A stretch of DNA of 64,000 bases from Lutraria lutraria (lineage: Eukaryota; Mollusca; Bivalvia; Venerida; Mactridae), in assembly GCA_964023205.1 (NCBI GenBank), contig OZ026835.1:39405083-39469082 (forward strand), read 5' to 3'. Within the stretch, counting starts at the first letter, position 1. Each line of letters opens with the position of its first letter. The position numbers were made by a program, and so were the translations under genes. The notes below the pieces were generated by a model. It had not been told where the DNA came from and made no database searches. It was given only the letters and a program-made list of their open reading frames with translations. Below, in pieces: positions 35,796 to 48,439 of this stretch.

Positions 35796-36570
35796 AATAT
35801 TCTGATTAAATGAATTATTATACATCATAAATGGGTGCACATTATCGTACATGCCTATAGATTTTTGGCGCAGTCGGTTTAACGCATTTTCAAAGACTGC
35901 TTAGTAATATACGGCGGCCGGTACACCTAGAGTCAGTTTTCCTGGACTGTATTCTTACTAGTAACTTAATTACCCTTCCTCTTGGAGCCTAAAACGTCTC
36001 CACATATTGACATAGTTTGTCAAATTTCCACAGAAGTGTATGACCTTCTTCGACCGTAATTTGAACCCAGAATTCCGGGTTACTAGGCCGTTACCAATAC
36101 GCCGAATGAACAACACCGGGTGTTGTTATTTGCAGTTTAAAAGCACTGTTTTACCACCTAAATGTTGCATTACCGAATAAGATCTTAGATTGATTTTTGT
36201 GAGTTCCTCAGATTTCATCGGTTTGAAACAAATGACCGTTGACCTGATATCGGCCATACTTTGTCGCGCAGAAAAAAATCTGAATAAATAATAAGAATGA
36301 GTATGATGTGTATACATGTATTTCCTTTTGATCTAAAAATAGTTTCAAGTTACCTTATAGTGACCACATGCAAATAGTCATGTGTTAAACTGTGTGGAAT
36401 AATTAAATGTTTTGCTTACCCGCTGTTAGGGCTGCAGAACAATGAAACAGATTGATGTATGTCGCCATGTGATTGTTTCCTCTTCCACGTGATCGAGCGC
36501 TTTCTTCGGTACATTCATTTTGACAACACGGAAAAGATTTTCAACCCGGTGCAGGGTCTGAAAGTCTGTT
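35796..36570. other. Intergenic stretch with a SINE-like piece
   Basis: 36,020-36,115 has 'tatgacc', 'ttcgaccg..atttgaaccca' and 'ccgggttac' words like the tRNA-like SINE heads. A tiny interval on the minus strand at about 36,422-36,433 sits between AG and GTAAGC, but this is not enough to call an exon. The rest shows nothing recognisable. Confidence 0.4.
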
Positions 36571-36800
36571 TCGCTAAATATCGCACAATCTGATTGTTAA
36601 TTTCGCCAAAACTCGCACAAACTGATTGTTAATTTCGCCAAAACTCGCACAATCTGATTGTTAATTTCGCCAAAACTCGCACAATCTGATTGTTAATTTC
36701 GCCAAAACTCGCACAATCTGATGGTTAATGGTTAATTTCGCCAAAACTCGCACAATCTGATGGTTAATTTCGCCAAAACTCGCACAATCTGATTGTTTGT
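36571..36800. repeat. 32-bp tandem repeat, about seven copies
   Basis: The unit is 'taatttcgccaaaactcgca' followed by 'caatctgattgt'. Copies are almost identical, with one 8-bp internal duplication ('tggttaatggttaa') near 36,722. The outer units are degenerate. Confidence 0.92.
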
Positions 36801-36839
36801 TTCAGTAGGTTTACAGCCATGATGAGTTCACACAATCAC

Positions 36840-37635
36840 ACATTCCGGTGTAACGTTTTCAAGCTCCCCCCTTTTCAGGTTACCCCCGGTAACTTAAAAA
36901 CGTTTTCAAAGTACCGGCCCCGGTAACTTTAAAACGTTTTCAAATTCCCTCCCCCGTTTTAATAATCCCTCCCCGGTAATTTGTAAACGTTTTCAAACGC
37001 CCCCTCTTCTATGTTGATTCTTTCGGGGCGAAAACGTTAATATTTCAGGTTATAATTCAGACTAAATGATTCACAGTCAACATGTTTATTGACATATATA
37101 TTCCTATATTTCGAAACTGAATTTACGCAATAAATATATGAAGCTATGGTCATGGAGAGTATGCAACTTTATTCGACTAATTAACAAAAATTCAAGACCT
37201 GACCTAAATGCAATCCCACACTTACTTGTGTTCAGAAAACCTACAATAGTTAATTGTTTTTATCTATTTTTTGTCAAAATCATTCAAGATTGCGTTGGAT
37301 TCCATAATGAAGGAATGAACTTGTCAGTGTATGACGTCATTTGATTTCGTCATCTGATTTCGTCATTAGGACGACGTGGTGCATAGTCTCATATAAAATA
37401 CATGCATGTATGTATTTGTAATCTTATTCGTGTGCTAGCTCTCCCTTATTATGAATTTTCAAATTATTACCGGGGGGTAATCTGAAAACGTTTTCAAAGC
37501 GCCCCGGGGGTATTCTGAAAACGTTTTCAAATCGCCCCCGGGTAACCTGAAAACGTTTTTAGATTACCGGGTAGAGCATTTGAAAATGGAGGGTGTAATC
37601 TCAAAACGTTTTAATTGTACCCCTCCAGGTAACAT
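36840..37635. mobile_element. Foldback element with palindromic 'GAAAACGTTTTC' arms, copy 1
   Basis: The left arm (36,840-37,012) alternates 'aacgttttcaa' with GC-rich 'ccggtaac' blocks. The right arm (37,460-37,630) carries the inverse ('ccgggggtaatctgaaaacg'). The 14-bp perfect palindrome tgaaaacgttttca occurs repeatedly. The interior (37,135-37,450) matches 48,728-49,015. No transposase is visible. The left terminus 'ccggtgtaacgttttcaagc' equals the inverse of the right terminus of copy 2. Confidence 0.75.
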
Positions 37636-38060
37636 AACAAGAGGGCCATATTGGCCCTTTATCGCTCACCTGAGAACAAAGGCCAATAATCAATAAACCA
37701 GGTAATATAGTTTCCATCTCGTAAAACTCATTTTTACGTAGATTTTGAGATCAAAACCAACAATGAAGGTATAATACTGTTAAACAAGCTAAAACGTAGC
37801 AAATTTTCTTATCCAAGGGTCCATAACTCTTGAAGTTGTGGTCCGATTCCACCCCATGCGGAACATTGACGCTATTTCCCTATGAAAAGACAACTCCTGC
37901 CGTTATTGATTTTTTTACCTGTGTGATAAACTAGTTGTTTCCCTTTACGCCAATAAGTGGTCAGTATTGATTTTAGCAAGTTAACCTTATCGAATATGGA
38001 TTATTTAGCGTTAACCCGAGATCGATATCTCCTGGTCGTTTTTTTTGCGATTTGAGTTTT
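37636..38060. repeat. Bivalve-type interspersed repeat
   Basis: Starts 'gagggccatattggccc' and 'cgctcacctgag', then 'aaacaagctaaaacgtagcaa' in pieces, 'gggtccataactcttg' and 'tggtccgattccaccc'. The same words form the tandem units at 48,440-48,725. I recognise this wording as widespread in bivalve genomes. That is from memory, not from a search. Confidence 0.6.
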
Positions 38061-41000
38061 AGGGAATGTGAGAGTATTGTTTTTCTCACGAGGGTAAAGG
38101 ATCATTGTCTTCAACACAATAATAATTAAAAGAAAAGGTCATATTTTTGTTTTTAAAATACATTATTACATACTTAATGTTGATCTTTAAATGAATATTG
38201 ATTTGAATAACATTAACAAACCAATAGTAAACTGATGTTGTTTGATTCCAATTTATTGACTTTATATAAGGTCAAGAAAAGTACATACTATTAGATGAAA
38301 TATTACAGCAGTATTATATTTTGATTTTTCAGAATCAAACACCTTACAGAACACAGTTCTATACGTGTTTATATATTCATTTCACACAGGGATATATAGC
38401 ATCCCTGTTTCACACTACTAAAGGAAATGATTATATGAATATATAATTCAAAAATTCAATTGTTCGGCAGAACAAAATATGTTGAGTTTTTCTACGGGCA
38501 CGGTTAATTTTTCAACTTTCGCATTTCTAAAAAATGCATGTTTTTACACAGCTCGGGGATAAGTCAAACTGACATAGTGATTCTTATTTCAAGTCGTTGT
38601 TGGAACGCGATCTCTAATGACTGTGCTAAGTAAGGCAAACAAGATATTGGAAACTCTGAAAATATATATATTTTTAAATAATATCAGTATTCAATATAAT
38701 TTGTTTTATATGCTTATAAATACAACAACAACAAAATTCATAAACTAATTATCACTATTACAATTATTTTCCTAATTTATAGCACAGCAATTATGTTCAA
38801 AAGATAATAGTACTTCGGACATGAAAAGTAACATTATCGTCGTATGAAAAGATGAAAAAACAGTATTATTTTTTCTATTCTGTTTTAACAATAAATACAT
38901 CAGTAGTTCATACGATATTATAATGGACTTAAGATGAAATTTTGAGTACTGATATAAATCTTAACAAAAGTCGAATACAAATATATAGATACCTGTGTGT
39001 CCAGAATTATCGCATGTATGTTGTTATATATGTTCCATATAAGTACATGCATAATATATGCCTAATTTACTAACATGTTTTTGTCTCGACGTGTAACGTA
39101 GTAACTAAGGCTACAAACACCGCCAGTTCTGTTGAAAGATAAGACGGTTAAGACCACGGGTGTCCTGGTGACGCTTACATTTTAGTAAATAGGGGTGTTA
39201 TTTTCATGGACATAAAAGTTATTTATAAATATGTTAAATTATAATTATTTCTTTTAAAGTTATCGTTTAGATGACAAAAGACAATGTTCATTCCCCCAAA
39301 TAATACGGATCTACATAGGTATATTATGAATATATCAAACTTGATTACAACAGAAAGATGCAAAACATGTGGTAATGAACTATTCCAAAACGTTTTAATT
39401 GTTGACTGTTGCGCCATGTGTTATCTGCTGTCTTGTCGTTTCGCGAAATTAAACGTGGATTGATTAAACGATTTGTTGGACAACTGATTTTATTGTTATT
39501 TATGATCTGGAGATGAAAGGTTGATTCATACTGCTCAGCAAGAACACTAATTCAAGGTGAGTTAACTTTACGATGTTATTCATATGCATTTTCATGTGAA
39601 TTTTAGATTATGTCGCACAAATGGAATTATCTATGTATTTCATCCATTTCTCTCTAGGGTTTGTTTCGTAGGCCTTATCTAGAATCTTCTCAAAATAAAA
39701 CAGTAAGATGGAGCAGCAAATGAACGTTTGAAAATAAATGGAGTGTAAACCATTTATCTTGTCAGCTAAATGTATTACGTTTCTTTTTTTTCTTCTTCTC
39801 TATTCATTGCTCGATTATACCTGTTTATACAAAAACCTAGTATGTAAATATATTTTGTTAATTCAGTTAAACATGCAATATGTATGCAACATATGTGGGG
39901 AAAAAATAAATGATTTGTCCTGTTCTGTTCTATAATATTATATAGTTGATTTGATTTTGTTTGGCGACCTGTTTCTTCCAAACATGATAATTCGAAATAA
40001 TCTATATAGTTCAATAACTATATTACCACATAATGCAATAAAAGGTAAACACGCTTAAGACATTCCTCTTTAAGTTTTATTCACATGAAGAAAAAAAATA
40101 ACCCTTTCATCCATAAATACGCATGATAGCTTTAACGGGGTAGCTAATTAGCGGTAGCGCTGAAAAGGCCTTCATGAGACTTATAAAGAAGTAATACAAT
40201 GAGGACAGAACATAATAATTCACTTTTTCCCAGATATGTAACAGGCATATTGCATGGGCAACAAATACAATACAAAGCTCATAACGAAATAGGCAAATTA
40301 GTTTTAGAATCCAGCTTCCGTACTTCTGTCACATGTTCAACAATACATATGTGTAAAATCCTGTTTACGATATGTTTTAGTCAGACAAACATATATTTTA
40401 TTTAAGACAGTTGCGGTGTTGCTCGGCAAAAAAGAATTATTGTGCTTGGCCTATGATAATATTATTCCCCGTCCACTCATTTTATAGATATATTTATCTC
40501 ATAGATTAACAATTTTACAATGTCTGACGGCGAAGTTACATAAATTTGTAAAATTAAATGCGATTTTTTCTGACCACTAAATGGAAGAAGTGTATAGCGC
40601 ATGTGCTATCCAGTACTAATGAAGAATCATTGAACCATAACGTGTTTCTCAAACACATGCGATATAACTACTAATCGTTTCATTGTTCGTTAATTGCATA
40701 ACTTTAATTGGCGCATTGTAATAATACGCGTGTCATCAATCGATTTCATACAGATAAGATATACAACTGCCACAATTGAAGTTAATGACAGATAAGTGAT
40801 GAGATAATTAAGATGGGTTATGGGAGAAAAGAAACCCTGTACTTTATATTGAAACTGACTCAATCGCAATGGCAGACATGTGGTAAACATTAACACATTT
40901 TATCACTTTGTAAATTAATGTAATTTCAAATTCTAAATTGTGATCATTTATGCATCTCAAAATAAATGAGAAAACCAAATAAAATGATAAGGGATTAAAT

Positions 41001-41223
41001 CGGTCATCTCATCTTAAATATCCCATTTAAGTTTACATGCAATATTGATTATTTTTCACTAATCATAGCATGAAATTAATAAAATGTTGCGTTATCAAAA
41101 CAGTTATAGCATTCAATTTATAGTTGTATGATTGTATATTACGACTATAAATATAGTTTGAGATATAATTATATTAATTTAATGTGTTAAGTAAATGAAA
41201 TATTAATCGAAATCTAGATATAC
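38061..41223. other. Long non-coding stretch, one retroelement tail
   Basis: Mostly AT-rich and unassigned. 39,840-39,935 ends 'aaaaaataaatgatttgtcctgttctgttc' in two parts, like the (TTCTG)n retroelement tail at 15.8 kb. 'attcaag|gtgagtt' at about 39,556 is a good donor-like site on the plus strand, but no exon partner was found. Confidence 0.4.
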
Positions 41224-41366
41224 CTGTAAGTACCCCATCCCTGAATAAGACCGACAGCGCGGGTCCTTTCATCAATGGACATCAATCCCATTTTGTGTTT
41301 TTCTTTAATGTGGCTGAACACTCTACCGAGTTCAAAAATATTTCGAAGATTCATACGTACCACGTG
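41224..41366 (-). CDS. Candidate coding exon, possibly a transposase-type N-terminus
   Basis: On the minus strand a 143-nt interval is bounded by an acceptor (cacgtgcag|) and a donor (TACAG|GTATATC), and is open in one frame for 47 residues. The translation contains MNLRNIFELGRVFSHIKE and MSIDERTRAVGLIQGWGTY. The second part resembles the first helix of the helix-turn-helix at the start of Tc1-like transposases, but no full domain is present. Immediately past the donor the frame ends. No partner exon was found, so this could be a single exon of an unseen gene, a transposon remnant or chance. Confidence 0.3.
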
Positions 41367-41369
41367 CTG

Positions 41370-43220
41370 CACGTGCAAAAATTAACCGTTTTACAGCAAT
41401 AGAGCCGTAACGGGATAAAAAATCAATAAAACACATTTTCATGTAGTTTGACTTGTATATACGTACCCGAGGGTGTATATGTTCAACGAATAAAAGTACC
41501 ATGAAACTATTTAATTTATGAACTAATTAAGGTGCACTTGTCAATTGATTAATCTGTGTTGTTTACTTTATAAGTTATAGCTATTTATTCATTAAGTATG
41601 TTGATCTATGTTTATATACACATGCTACCAACAAGTCACGACAGTTTCGATCTTTCCGTATCGAAATCATTAAATGATTAAATATCATAAAGATACTAAT
41701 GTATGTATATTAAAAATGGTTTATCACTAATTAATGTGTCTAGTCATTGGCGTTTGCATAGGTGTTAATCCCACCAGTGCTGATTTATGGGTGTAACAAG
41801 TGTCAATCATGTTGATAGTTACACCCTTATTCATTTACATAAAACATAATACATTTAAGTTTACAAAGCATTAATGTTCGGAACACGCAAACAATATTTA
41901 TGTCATAGCATTGCAGATGGCCCACACTAAACAAGTTTGATAAATTACTAGAATCAAAAGATAATTCAAACAATATTATAACTTTTGTGATTACTTGCCT
42001 AAACTGGTTCCCATTCCATATAACAGTGCACAGACAAGATGACCCAGTTTAATACAGGCCTTTTATTAAAGTTGGTTTATATGCTATTCTTTAGGAGATC
42101 ATAAAAGCGCACAGGTCTGCTACATCCGGGTAGTATTTCCCATCTCAGGTTTGCTTTAATGATCGATACAAATAGTATGAAAACTAAAAACAGGGACTCT
42201 ACCTCTTTTTCATTTGATCTAAGCAACGTATGTAGCTTTGATAAGTTGGTGTCAGCAAATAGTCAAAATCATACTCTGTGTGACATGATCCTTACTGATA
42301 GCAAACAAAACCGACAAAAAACAGTAAGCGGTCGAATATATTTATACCACCCGTTGTTTTATGGATCTATGTAGCATTGTTTTCATAGCTATCTATGCGT
42401 CCAACAAGTTATATATTAAAGCAGATACGGGGTATGTCATATGACAAATATTCCGAAAAAACACTATGTGTCAATTAATGGTTTACATAAGTGACCAATA
42501 ATTATAATTATGTCCACAATATTTTGTAAAACCTTGCTTGATGTATGATGAAAAAAATTCAGGATAAAAAATAAAATTACTGACCAGTCCAAAATTCCAA
42601 AAACATTTTTTTATACTGACCAACTTCTATTTCGATTCGATAATTCTACCGCATTTCAATAAACTCCAGATTTTTCAACATAATAGTAAATTTCGATATC
42701 GGGTAATCAATAATTTAATTATGATAGTTTGGTTTGTCTCGAGACACCATTATCGGAAATACTAACCACTGTCCGAAGCATTCCGAATGCTACTGATTTC
42801 GATAAGGGCGATAACCTACTACCTGAAAAGGCCTATAAAAACGGATTTTTTAAGTTCGGTTTTATTTTCATGCTTAATTACTTGTACATGTTAATTTAAT
42901 TCAGATCAGTGTGAAATAACACGGCTGTGACTGGAATGCTGAGACGAACAAGGATACCTGGTAGAACAGAACGTCGTGGGTGCTAGAATAACTTCAGTAA
43001 GTTATAATTTCGTTATATAACAATTGTAATTGACAAATCGCTTGTCTGTTCGCAAGTACGTTGGCTAGTTTCTCTATATGTGCAATTAAGATATTTATTT
43101 CAATTCATCAATTACATTAAATACATCTCGACAACATATTTTGATCTTAATTGGTCTTAAATATAAGATATATGGCATTTCCGTAAGTGAGAAATACGCC
43201 TCGTACATATGATTAGAGTA
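41370..43220. other. Non-coding stretch, nothing firm
   Basis: AT-rich. 'cttca|gtaagtt' at about 42,998 and 'ctcaatttcag|att' at about 43,852 could bound a plus-strand intron, but the flanks show no coding signal. The plus-strand ORF at 42,159-42,374 has no recognised motif. Confidence 0.4.
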
Positions 43221-43225
43221 ACAAT

Positions 43226-43470
43226 TTTGGGTTATTTGGTTTTCGGTCACTACTTCTACTACACGAGGTACTAGTTTTCTCAGAATTGTAGACTTTCAAA
43301 CGTGGTTATCGTTCGCGATAGATATAATGGGCATCAAATTCCCATTGAAAAAGAAACAGATAGTTTCAATCGTTGAATTTCAAGGATCGGCCATGGTAGA
43401 AATTACCCGTAAACAACCACAGCAAAATGGCGACCTGCGTATTATGTCCGGGGCACTTTCTGTAGACAAA
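43226..43470 (-). pseudogene. Decayed relative of the 61.66-kb ORF
   Basis: On the minus strand it aligns along its length with 61,659-61,880. Shared words are 'ctgtttct.tttcaatggga', 'atttgatgcc.att', 'cgcgaacg..' and 'aagtct.caattctgaga'. Compared with the 61.66-kb copy it has a frame change near 43,395 and two stop codons, so it cannot encode the same product. The sequence continues upstream with 'gaggagtt.c.gattga' in both loci. Confidence 0.6.
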
Positions 43471-43528
43471 TAGCGAGGAGTTCTGATTGACAATTGGTAT
43501 GCTGGACTGTGATACATGTAGTTAGTTA

Positions 43529-43708
43529 TACAGTGCAGCCTCTCCAGAGTGGCCCTCTGAAGAGCAACAACCTCTCTATAACAACACCTTCAAAATTTCC
43601 CTAAGCTGATATTTACTAAACATTTAACCTCTGTAGAGCAACAGCCTCTAAACAATTGCCAATATTTGCAACTCCCACAGTGTGTTGCTCTACAGAGGTT
43701 GTACTGTA
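43529..43708. mobile_element. MITE-like element with 'TACAGTGCAACCTCTC' ends, complete
   Basis: The left end 'tacagtgcagcctctccagag' in two parts and the right end 'ctacagaggttgtactgta' are inverted repeats of about 20 bp. TA flanks both sides (TA target duplication). Interior words are 'gagcaacaacctc' and 'gagcaacagcctc'. No ORF. Confidence 0.8.
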
Positions 43709-43709
43709 T

Positions 43710-44239
43710 AATATACATTATCACTTTATATGGTAAATTGCAGCAGTACTGTTATAATACATAGAATCGTCATATTACGATATACAGTGATTATTACTGC
43801 ATATAAATACCACGATTATACTTAAAATTGATTTACACTCTCAATTTCAGATTGCCATACTCTCTAAAATGAGAATAAAGTAGTGGAGAAGTCGTTGTCC
43901 TTGACATTGTACGTTCTTATCTCTCCAATTCAACGAAACACCAACGAAACTACCTCATCGTTAAGTAACCACCTTGCTGCAATGTGATTAAACAACTATC
44001 TTAATTTGAAATAAGTTATTTCTAAAGTTAATTATTTTTAACGTTCTATTGGAGTCAAACCAAATATGCATTACGGGTATTTAGTTTACACGTCAATAAT
44101 ATAGACTTGGATATGTTTGTAGTCAGGTCCATCTGTATGACTGTGAAAATAATTCATCTATAATTTGAGTTGTAGTGTTATTGCATGTTTTAACTTTTAT
44201 GAAATTCATTTACAAATGAATTTAAACATTATCTTTGCA
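43710..44239. other. Non-coding stretch before the satellite
   Basis: AT-rich, nothing recognised. The first degenerate satellite-like dyads appear from about 44,240. Confidence 0.4.
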
Positions 44240-46280
44240 ATTTTTTTTTAGAATATTTCCGTTCTAAAATGTTCATAATCATCTGCTAGAACACTTTCTT
44301 TATTTCTCCCAGTATTTTAAGAATATTCCATTTTTTTCTATTCGGACATCAATTATTTTAGATGCGAAAGTTTGGAATATTATTAGTTTAATTCACCGTA
44401 TTTTAGTCTGTTCTAATATTTTCGTCGGCTTTTAGTCCTAAATTTAGTACATGTGCATTATACAATTGTCCGAATGTACTATAATTTACTCCTATCATAT
44501 TTTAGAACATTCTAGAATTTTTACTTCTTTGCATCGAAATTTAAGAATATCCTAAATCATATCATATCCGAGCATTTAGAATGTTCTAAAGTAAGAGAAT
44601 GAATAATTTACAACGTTCTACAGTTTGGGCCGCATCTTTTAGAGCATTCTGTTATTTTCGAACCGAAATTTAAAATGTTCTGAAGTTTGACGGGAGAAAA
44701 GTTTAGAACGTTCTATAGTTTTGGACTGCATCTCTTAAACTACAATATTATTTTCGCTCCGAAACTCTAGAATTTTCTAAAGTATGAAGGGAGAAAAGTT
44801 TAGAACGTTCTAAAGTTTTGGGCAGAATCTCTTAGAGCATTCTGTCATTTTAGCTCCAAAACTTTAGAATGTTCTAAAGTATGACGATAGAAAAGTTTAG
44901 AACGTTCTAAAGTTTTGGACAGAATCTTTTAGAGTATTCTATTATTTTCGTTCCAAAACTTTAGAATGTTCTAAAGTATGAAGGGAGAAAAGTTTAGAAC
45001 GTTCTAAAGTTTTGGGCAGAATCTTTTAGAGCATTCTATCATTTTCTATCCGAAACTTTAGAATGTTCTAAAGTATGAAGAGAAAAAAGTTTAGAACGTT
45101 CTAAAGTTTTCGGCAGAATCTTTTAGAGCATTTTATTATTTTCGCTCCAAAACTTTAGAATGTTCTAAAGTATGAAGGGAAAAAAGTTTAGAACGTTCTA
45201 AAGTTTTGGACATAATCTTTTAGAGCATTCTATCATTTTCTATCCGAAACTTTAGAATGTTCTAAAGTATGACGACAGAAAGTTTAGAACGTTCTAAAGT
45301 TTTGGACAGAATCTTTTAGAGCATTTTATTATTTTCGCTCCAAAACTTTAGAATGTTCTAAAGTCTGAAGGGAAAAAAAGTTTAGAACGTTCAAAAGTTT
45401 TGGACATAATCTTTTAGAGCATTCTATCATTTTCTATCCGAAACTTTAGAATGTTCTAAAGTATGACGATAGAAAAGTTTAGAACGTTCTAAAGTTTTGG
45501 ACAGAATCATTTAGAGCATTCTATTATTTTCGTTCAAAACTTTAGAATGTTCTAAAGTATGAAGGGAGAAAAGTTTAGAACGTTCTAAAGTTTTGGGCAG
45601 AATCTTTTAGAGCATTCTATCATTTTCTATCCGAAACTTTAGAATGTTCTAAAGTATGAAGAGAAAAAAGTTTAGAACGTTCTAAAGTTTTCGGCAGAAT
45701 CTTTTAGAGCATTTTATTATTTTCGCTCCAAAACTTTAGAATGTTCTAAAGTATAAAGGGAAAAAAGTTTAGAACGTTCTAAAGTTTTGGACAGAATCTT
45801 TTAGAGCATTCTATCATTTTCTATCCGAAACTTTAGAATGTTCTAAAGTATGACGACAGAAAGTTTAGAACGTTCTAAAGTTTTGGACATAATCTTTTAG
45901 AGCATTCTATCATTTTCTATCCGAAACTTTAGAACGTTCTAAAGTATGAAGGGAGAAAAGTTTAGAACGTTCTAAAGTTTTGGACATAATCTTTTAGAGC
46001 ATTCTATCATTTTCTATCCGAAACTTTAGAACGTTCTAAAGTATGAAGGGAGAAAAGTTTAGAACGTTCTAAAGTTTTGGACATAATCTTTTAGAGCATT
46101 CTATCATTTTCTATCCGAAACTTTAGAACGTTCTAAAGTATGAAGGGAGAAAAGTTTAGAACGTTCTAAAGTTTTGGACATAATCTTTTAGAGCATTCTA
46201 TCATTTTCTATCCGAAACTTTAGAACGTTCTAAAGTATGAAGGGAAAAAAAGTTTAGAACGTTCTAAAGTTTTGAGAAGC
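44240..46280. repeat. Satellite of about 97 bp with three dyads per monomer
   Basis: 'gtttagaacgttctaaagtt' recurs at 44,701, 44,798, 44,895, 44,992 and 45,089 and onward to 46,275, a 97-bp period and about 17 monomers. Each monomer has three 10-bp dyads: agaacgttct (perfect), agagcattct and agaatgttct, spaced 31-34 bp apart. The left flank (44,240-44,700) is degenerate and keeps only scattered dyads. Two blocks about 581 bp apart (from about 45,077 and 45,658) share private variants, which suggests a six-monomer higher-order unit. In the last monomers the third dyad has become agaacgttct. Confidence 0.92.
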
Positions 46281-46284
46281 ATTA

Positions 46285-47105
46285 TTTGTATTATTGTGTT
46301 ATATTTGCTGTAAATATACGTAAAATTATTGTAAAATAAAGAGTAAATGAAAAATCTTTAGCAATATTGGTCTTTTATTTCGTTTATTTTTCGCTATCTT
46401 TCTATTGAAAAGTAGCAAAAACCGGGGGTAAAATTGGGAGTTGAGTATAAAATCCCTTTTTAAAATATAACGAGTTTATAAATCTTTTAACCAGACACTA
46501 AGCTGACCGTGACCAGACAGGATTAGACAGATAAGGGACAATAAAACAATTAAGATAGTAGACCTCCTGTTGCTTTTGGGGTCACATAATAGGAGCTGTC
46601 CAATGTCTTTAAATTTAGCTATTTGATATTTGATGTTTTAAGGGTGTTGGGGTATGCGAGTGTGTACGCGAGAATCAGGGATTGTTTGTTAGTCTTACTC
46701 ATTCACTGTTTACGTACAATATCATGTATGTCTATATATATATTGTGATGATGTGCCATCGGCATAAATTAAAAATAAAGATTTATCTATCCATCTTTAA
46801 GTTTAGATATTTATTGGTTACTGTCCTAGTAGAACTGTATTTAAGTAAATCTCTTGGGACTTAAAAGTTAAAACGGCACTTTCAATAATAATAATAATAA
46901 ATTGGTATTTAATTTGAAATGGCGTATATCAAACATTCTATGTCAATTTTAACACCCGACCGATAATTCATGAATGAGCAATATCCCTTTAACAGGGTGA
47001 TAAAATCAATAAATATTACGTAACATCCTGTTAATTGTATATCATCAGTCATAAAAGTGGTCAGAGGCTTTAGCCATATCTGTATCAGATAAAAAAAAAA
47101 CGTAT
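46285..47105. other. Non-coding stretch with a retroelement-like tail
   Basis: 46,770-46,800 reads 'aaataaagatttatctatcc', the sort of 3' end left by truncated retroelements. Nothing else is recognised. Confidence 0.4.
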
Positions 47106-47109
47106 CCAC

Positions 47110-47360
47110 AAAAATACATTTTCTTAATATTTTTTTCAATCAAGAAGTACATATAGATATATAGCACGGTATTTTTTCAATGATATTGCAAAGAAATAAG
47201 AAAAAGCATTTGACAACATTTTTACTAGATGAGACTAAAAAAGGCATTGTGTATAATATTGTTGTACATCGAAATTGGTTCGAATAAAATATATTTCTTA
47301 TATTTTATAACCAAATTATCTATTGTTTTGATTTACTACATTCAAAATCAATTAGGCTTT
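47110..47360. mobile_element. TTAA-type MITE remnant
   Basis: Contains 'atcaagaagtacatatagata', 'ttttttcaatgatattgcaa' and 'tctattgttt', in the order of the element at 3,417-3,748. The right end 'attaggcttt' is eroded and the left end is missing. Confidence 0.6.
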
Positions 47361-48439
47361 AAAGAATAATTGGAATATACTTCTGAGTTTATAAAATCAC
47401 TTAATCTATGTTTCTGACCTAGCAAGCTCACGACTGGAAAAGTTTAAACAAATCGTAGTTTTATAAAGCGTGATAAATAACAAGGACTTATATACATACA
47501 TATTTTCTTAAGATAATCCTTTCTACATGATGTTTTCTCAATAAAACTGTCTGCCTTCATTTATTAATTTGTAATATATATGTATTTATATTCACAGGGT
47601 GGCCGTAAAGTAGCCATGGTTAAATAAACCTGATTAAGAAAATAAATATGTATCGAGTTATTGAATTATCGAACAGTTAGCTAAAAATTAGCAGTTTTTT
47701 GTAACATGGTAAAATATACCGACTTAAAGTATACACCTACTAAAGCAATTTAAGAATTAGTCACATGTTAAATGTATGATAGGTCATACATAACAACAAC
47801 TAATTCGGTAGTTGCTACATCGACTACTGTACATATACAATGTACTTACTACAATATTGATACGGAAACGCGCGCTTGAACGCGAATATCTCCATTTTCA
47901 AACTAAATTGGAAGCAATTTCCATATTTTAAAATTTCTTAAAAAATATATTGTAATAAAGCTTGGACACCACAGAATACTTCACGAGGTTATAAAAAAAT
48001 GTCATTTTAGTAAAAAACAACTTTATGGTCTGTCAAAAACGAGGTTTAAGAGTATTTCGACATTTTTCATATAGAATTATGAACGAACGAAAGTCACCAA
48101 CTTCAAACGAAAATGGAAGCAATAAGTTCACATACCACATTAATAAAAATTATATTGAAATAAAGTGCAGAGAATGAAGATTACTTCACGAGGTTATAAA
48201 ATTTTCTCATTTAATGTTATAAACAAGTTATTAGTGTTAAACCATACAGCTCCTATATAAATCTATAGTAAATTAGTTAATCGATAAACGTTATCGGAGT
48301 GATCGATAAGACGTTTTCAAGGGAGACAACTTTGCCGATAAGACCGGCCAAGTTACAGAAATGTTCCGCATGATAACTTAACTTGTCCAAAACCATAAGG
48401 TCATACACATTCATTGTAAATATGATTAGGACCGGTGAA
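47361..48439. repeat. Non-coding stretch with an old two-copy repeat
   Basis: 47,880-48,050 and 48,085-48,245 share 'aat.gaagcaat', 'aataaag' and 'ttacttcacgaggttataaa', a diverged direct repeat of about 205 bp. Outside these, AT-rich with nothing recognised. Confidence 0.5.

Noticed and set aside
36422..36433. 12-nt microexon upstream of PPY-B on the minus strand
   Set aside because: Good AG and GTAAGC borders but no copy in the other paralogs and no partner exon, so chance is the better explanation.
36571..36800. CRISPR-like array of 32-bp units
   Set aside because: The units are directly adjacent with no unique spacers, and the DNA is animal. It is an ordinary tandem repeat.
39738..39935. 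65-residue ORF ending near a GTTCT run
   Set aside because: It ends in a retroelement-type 3' tail and shows no domain.
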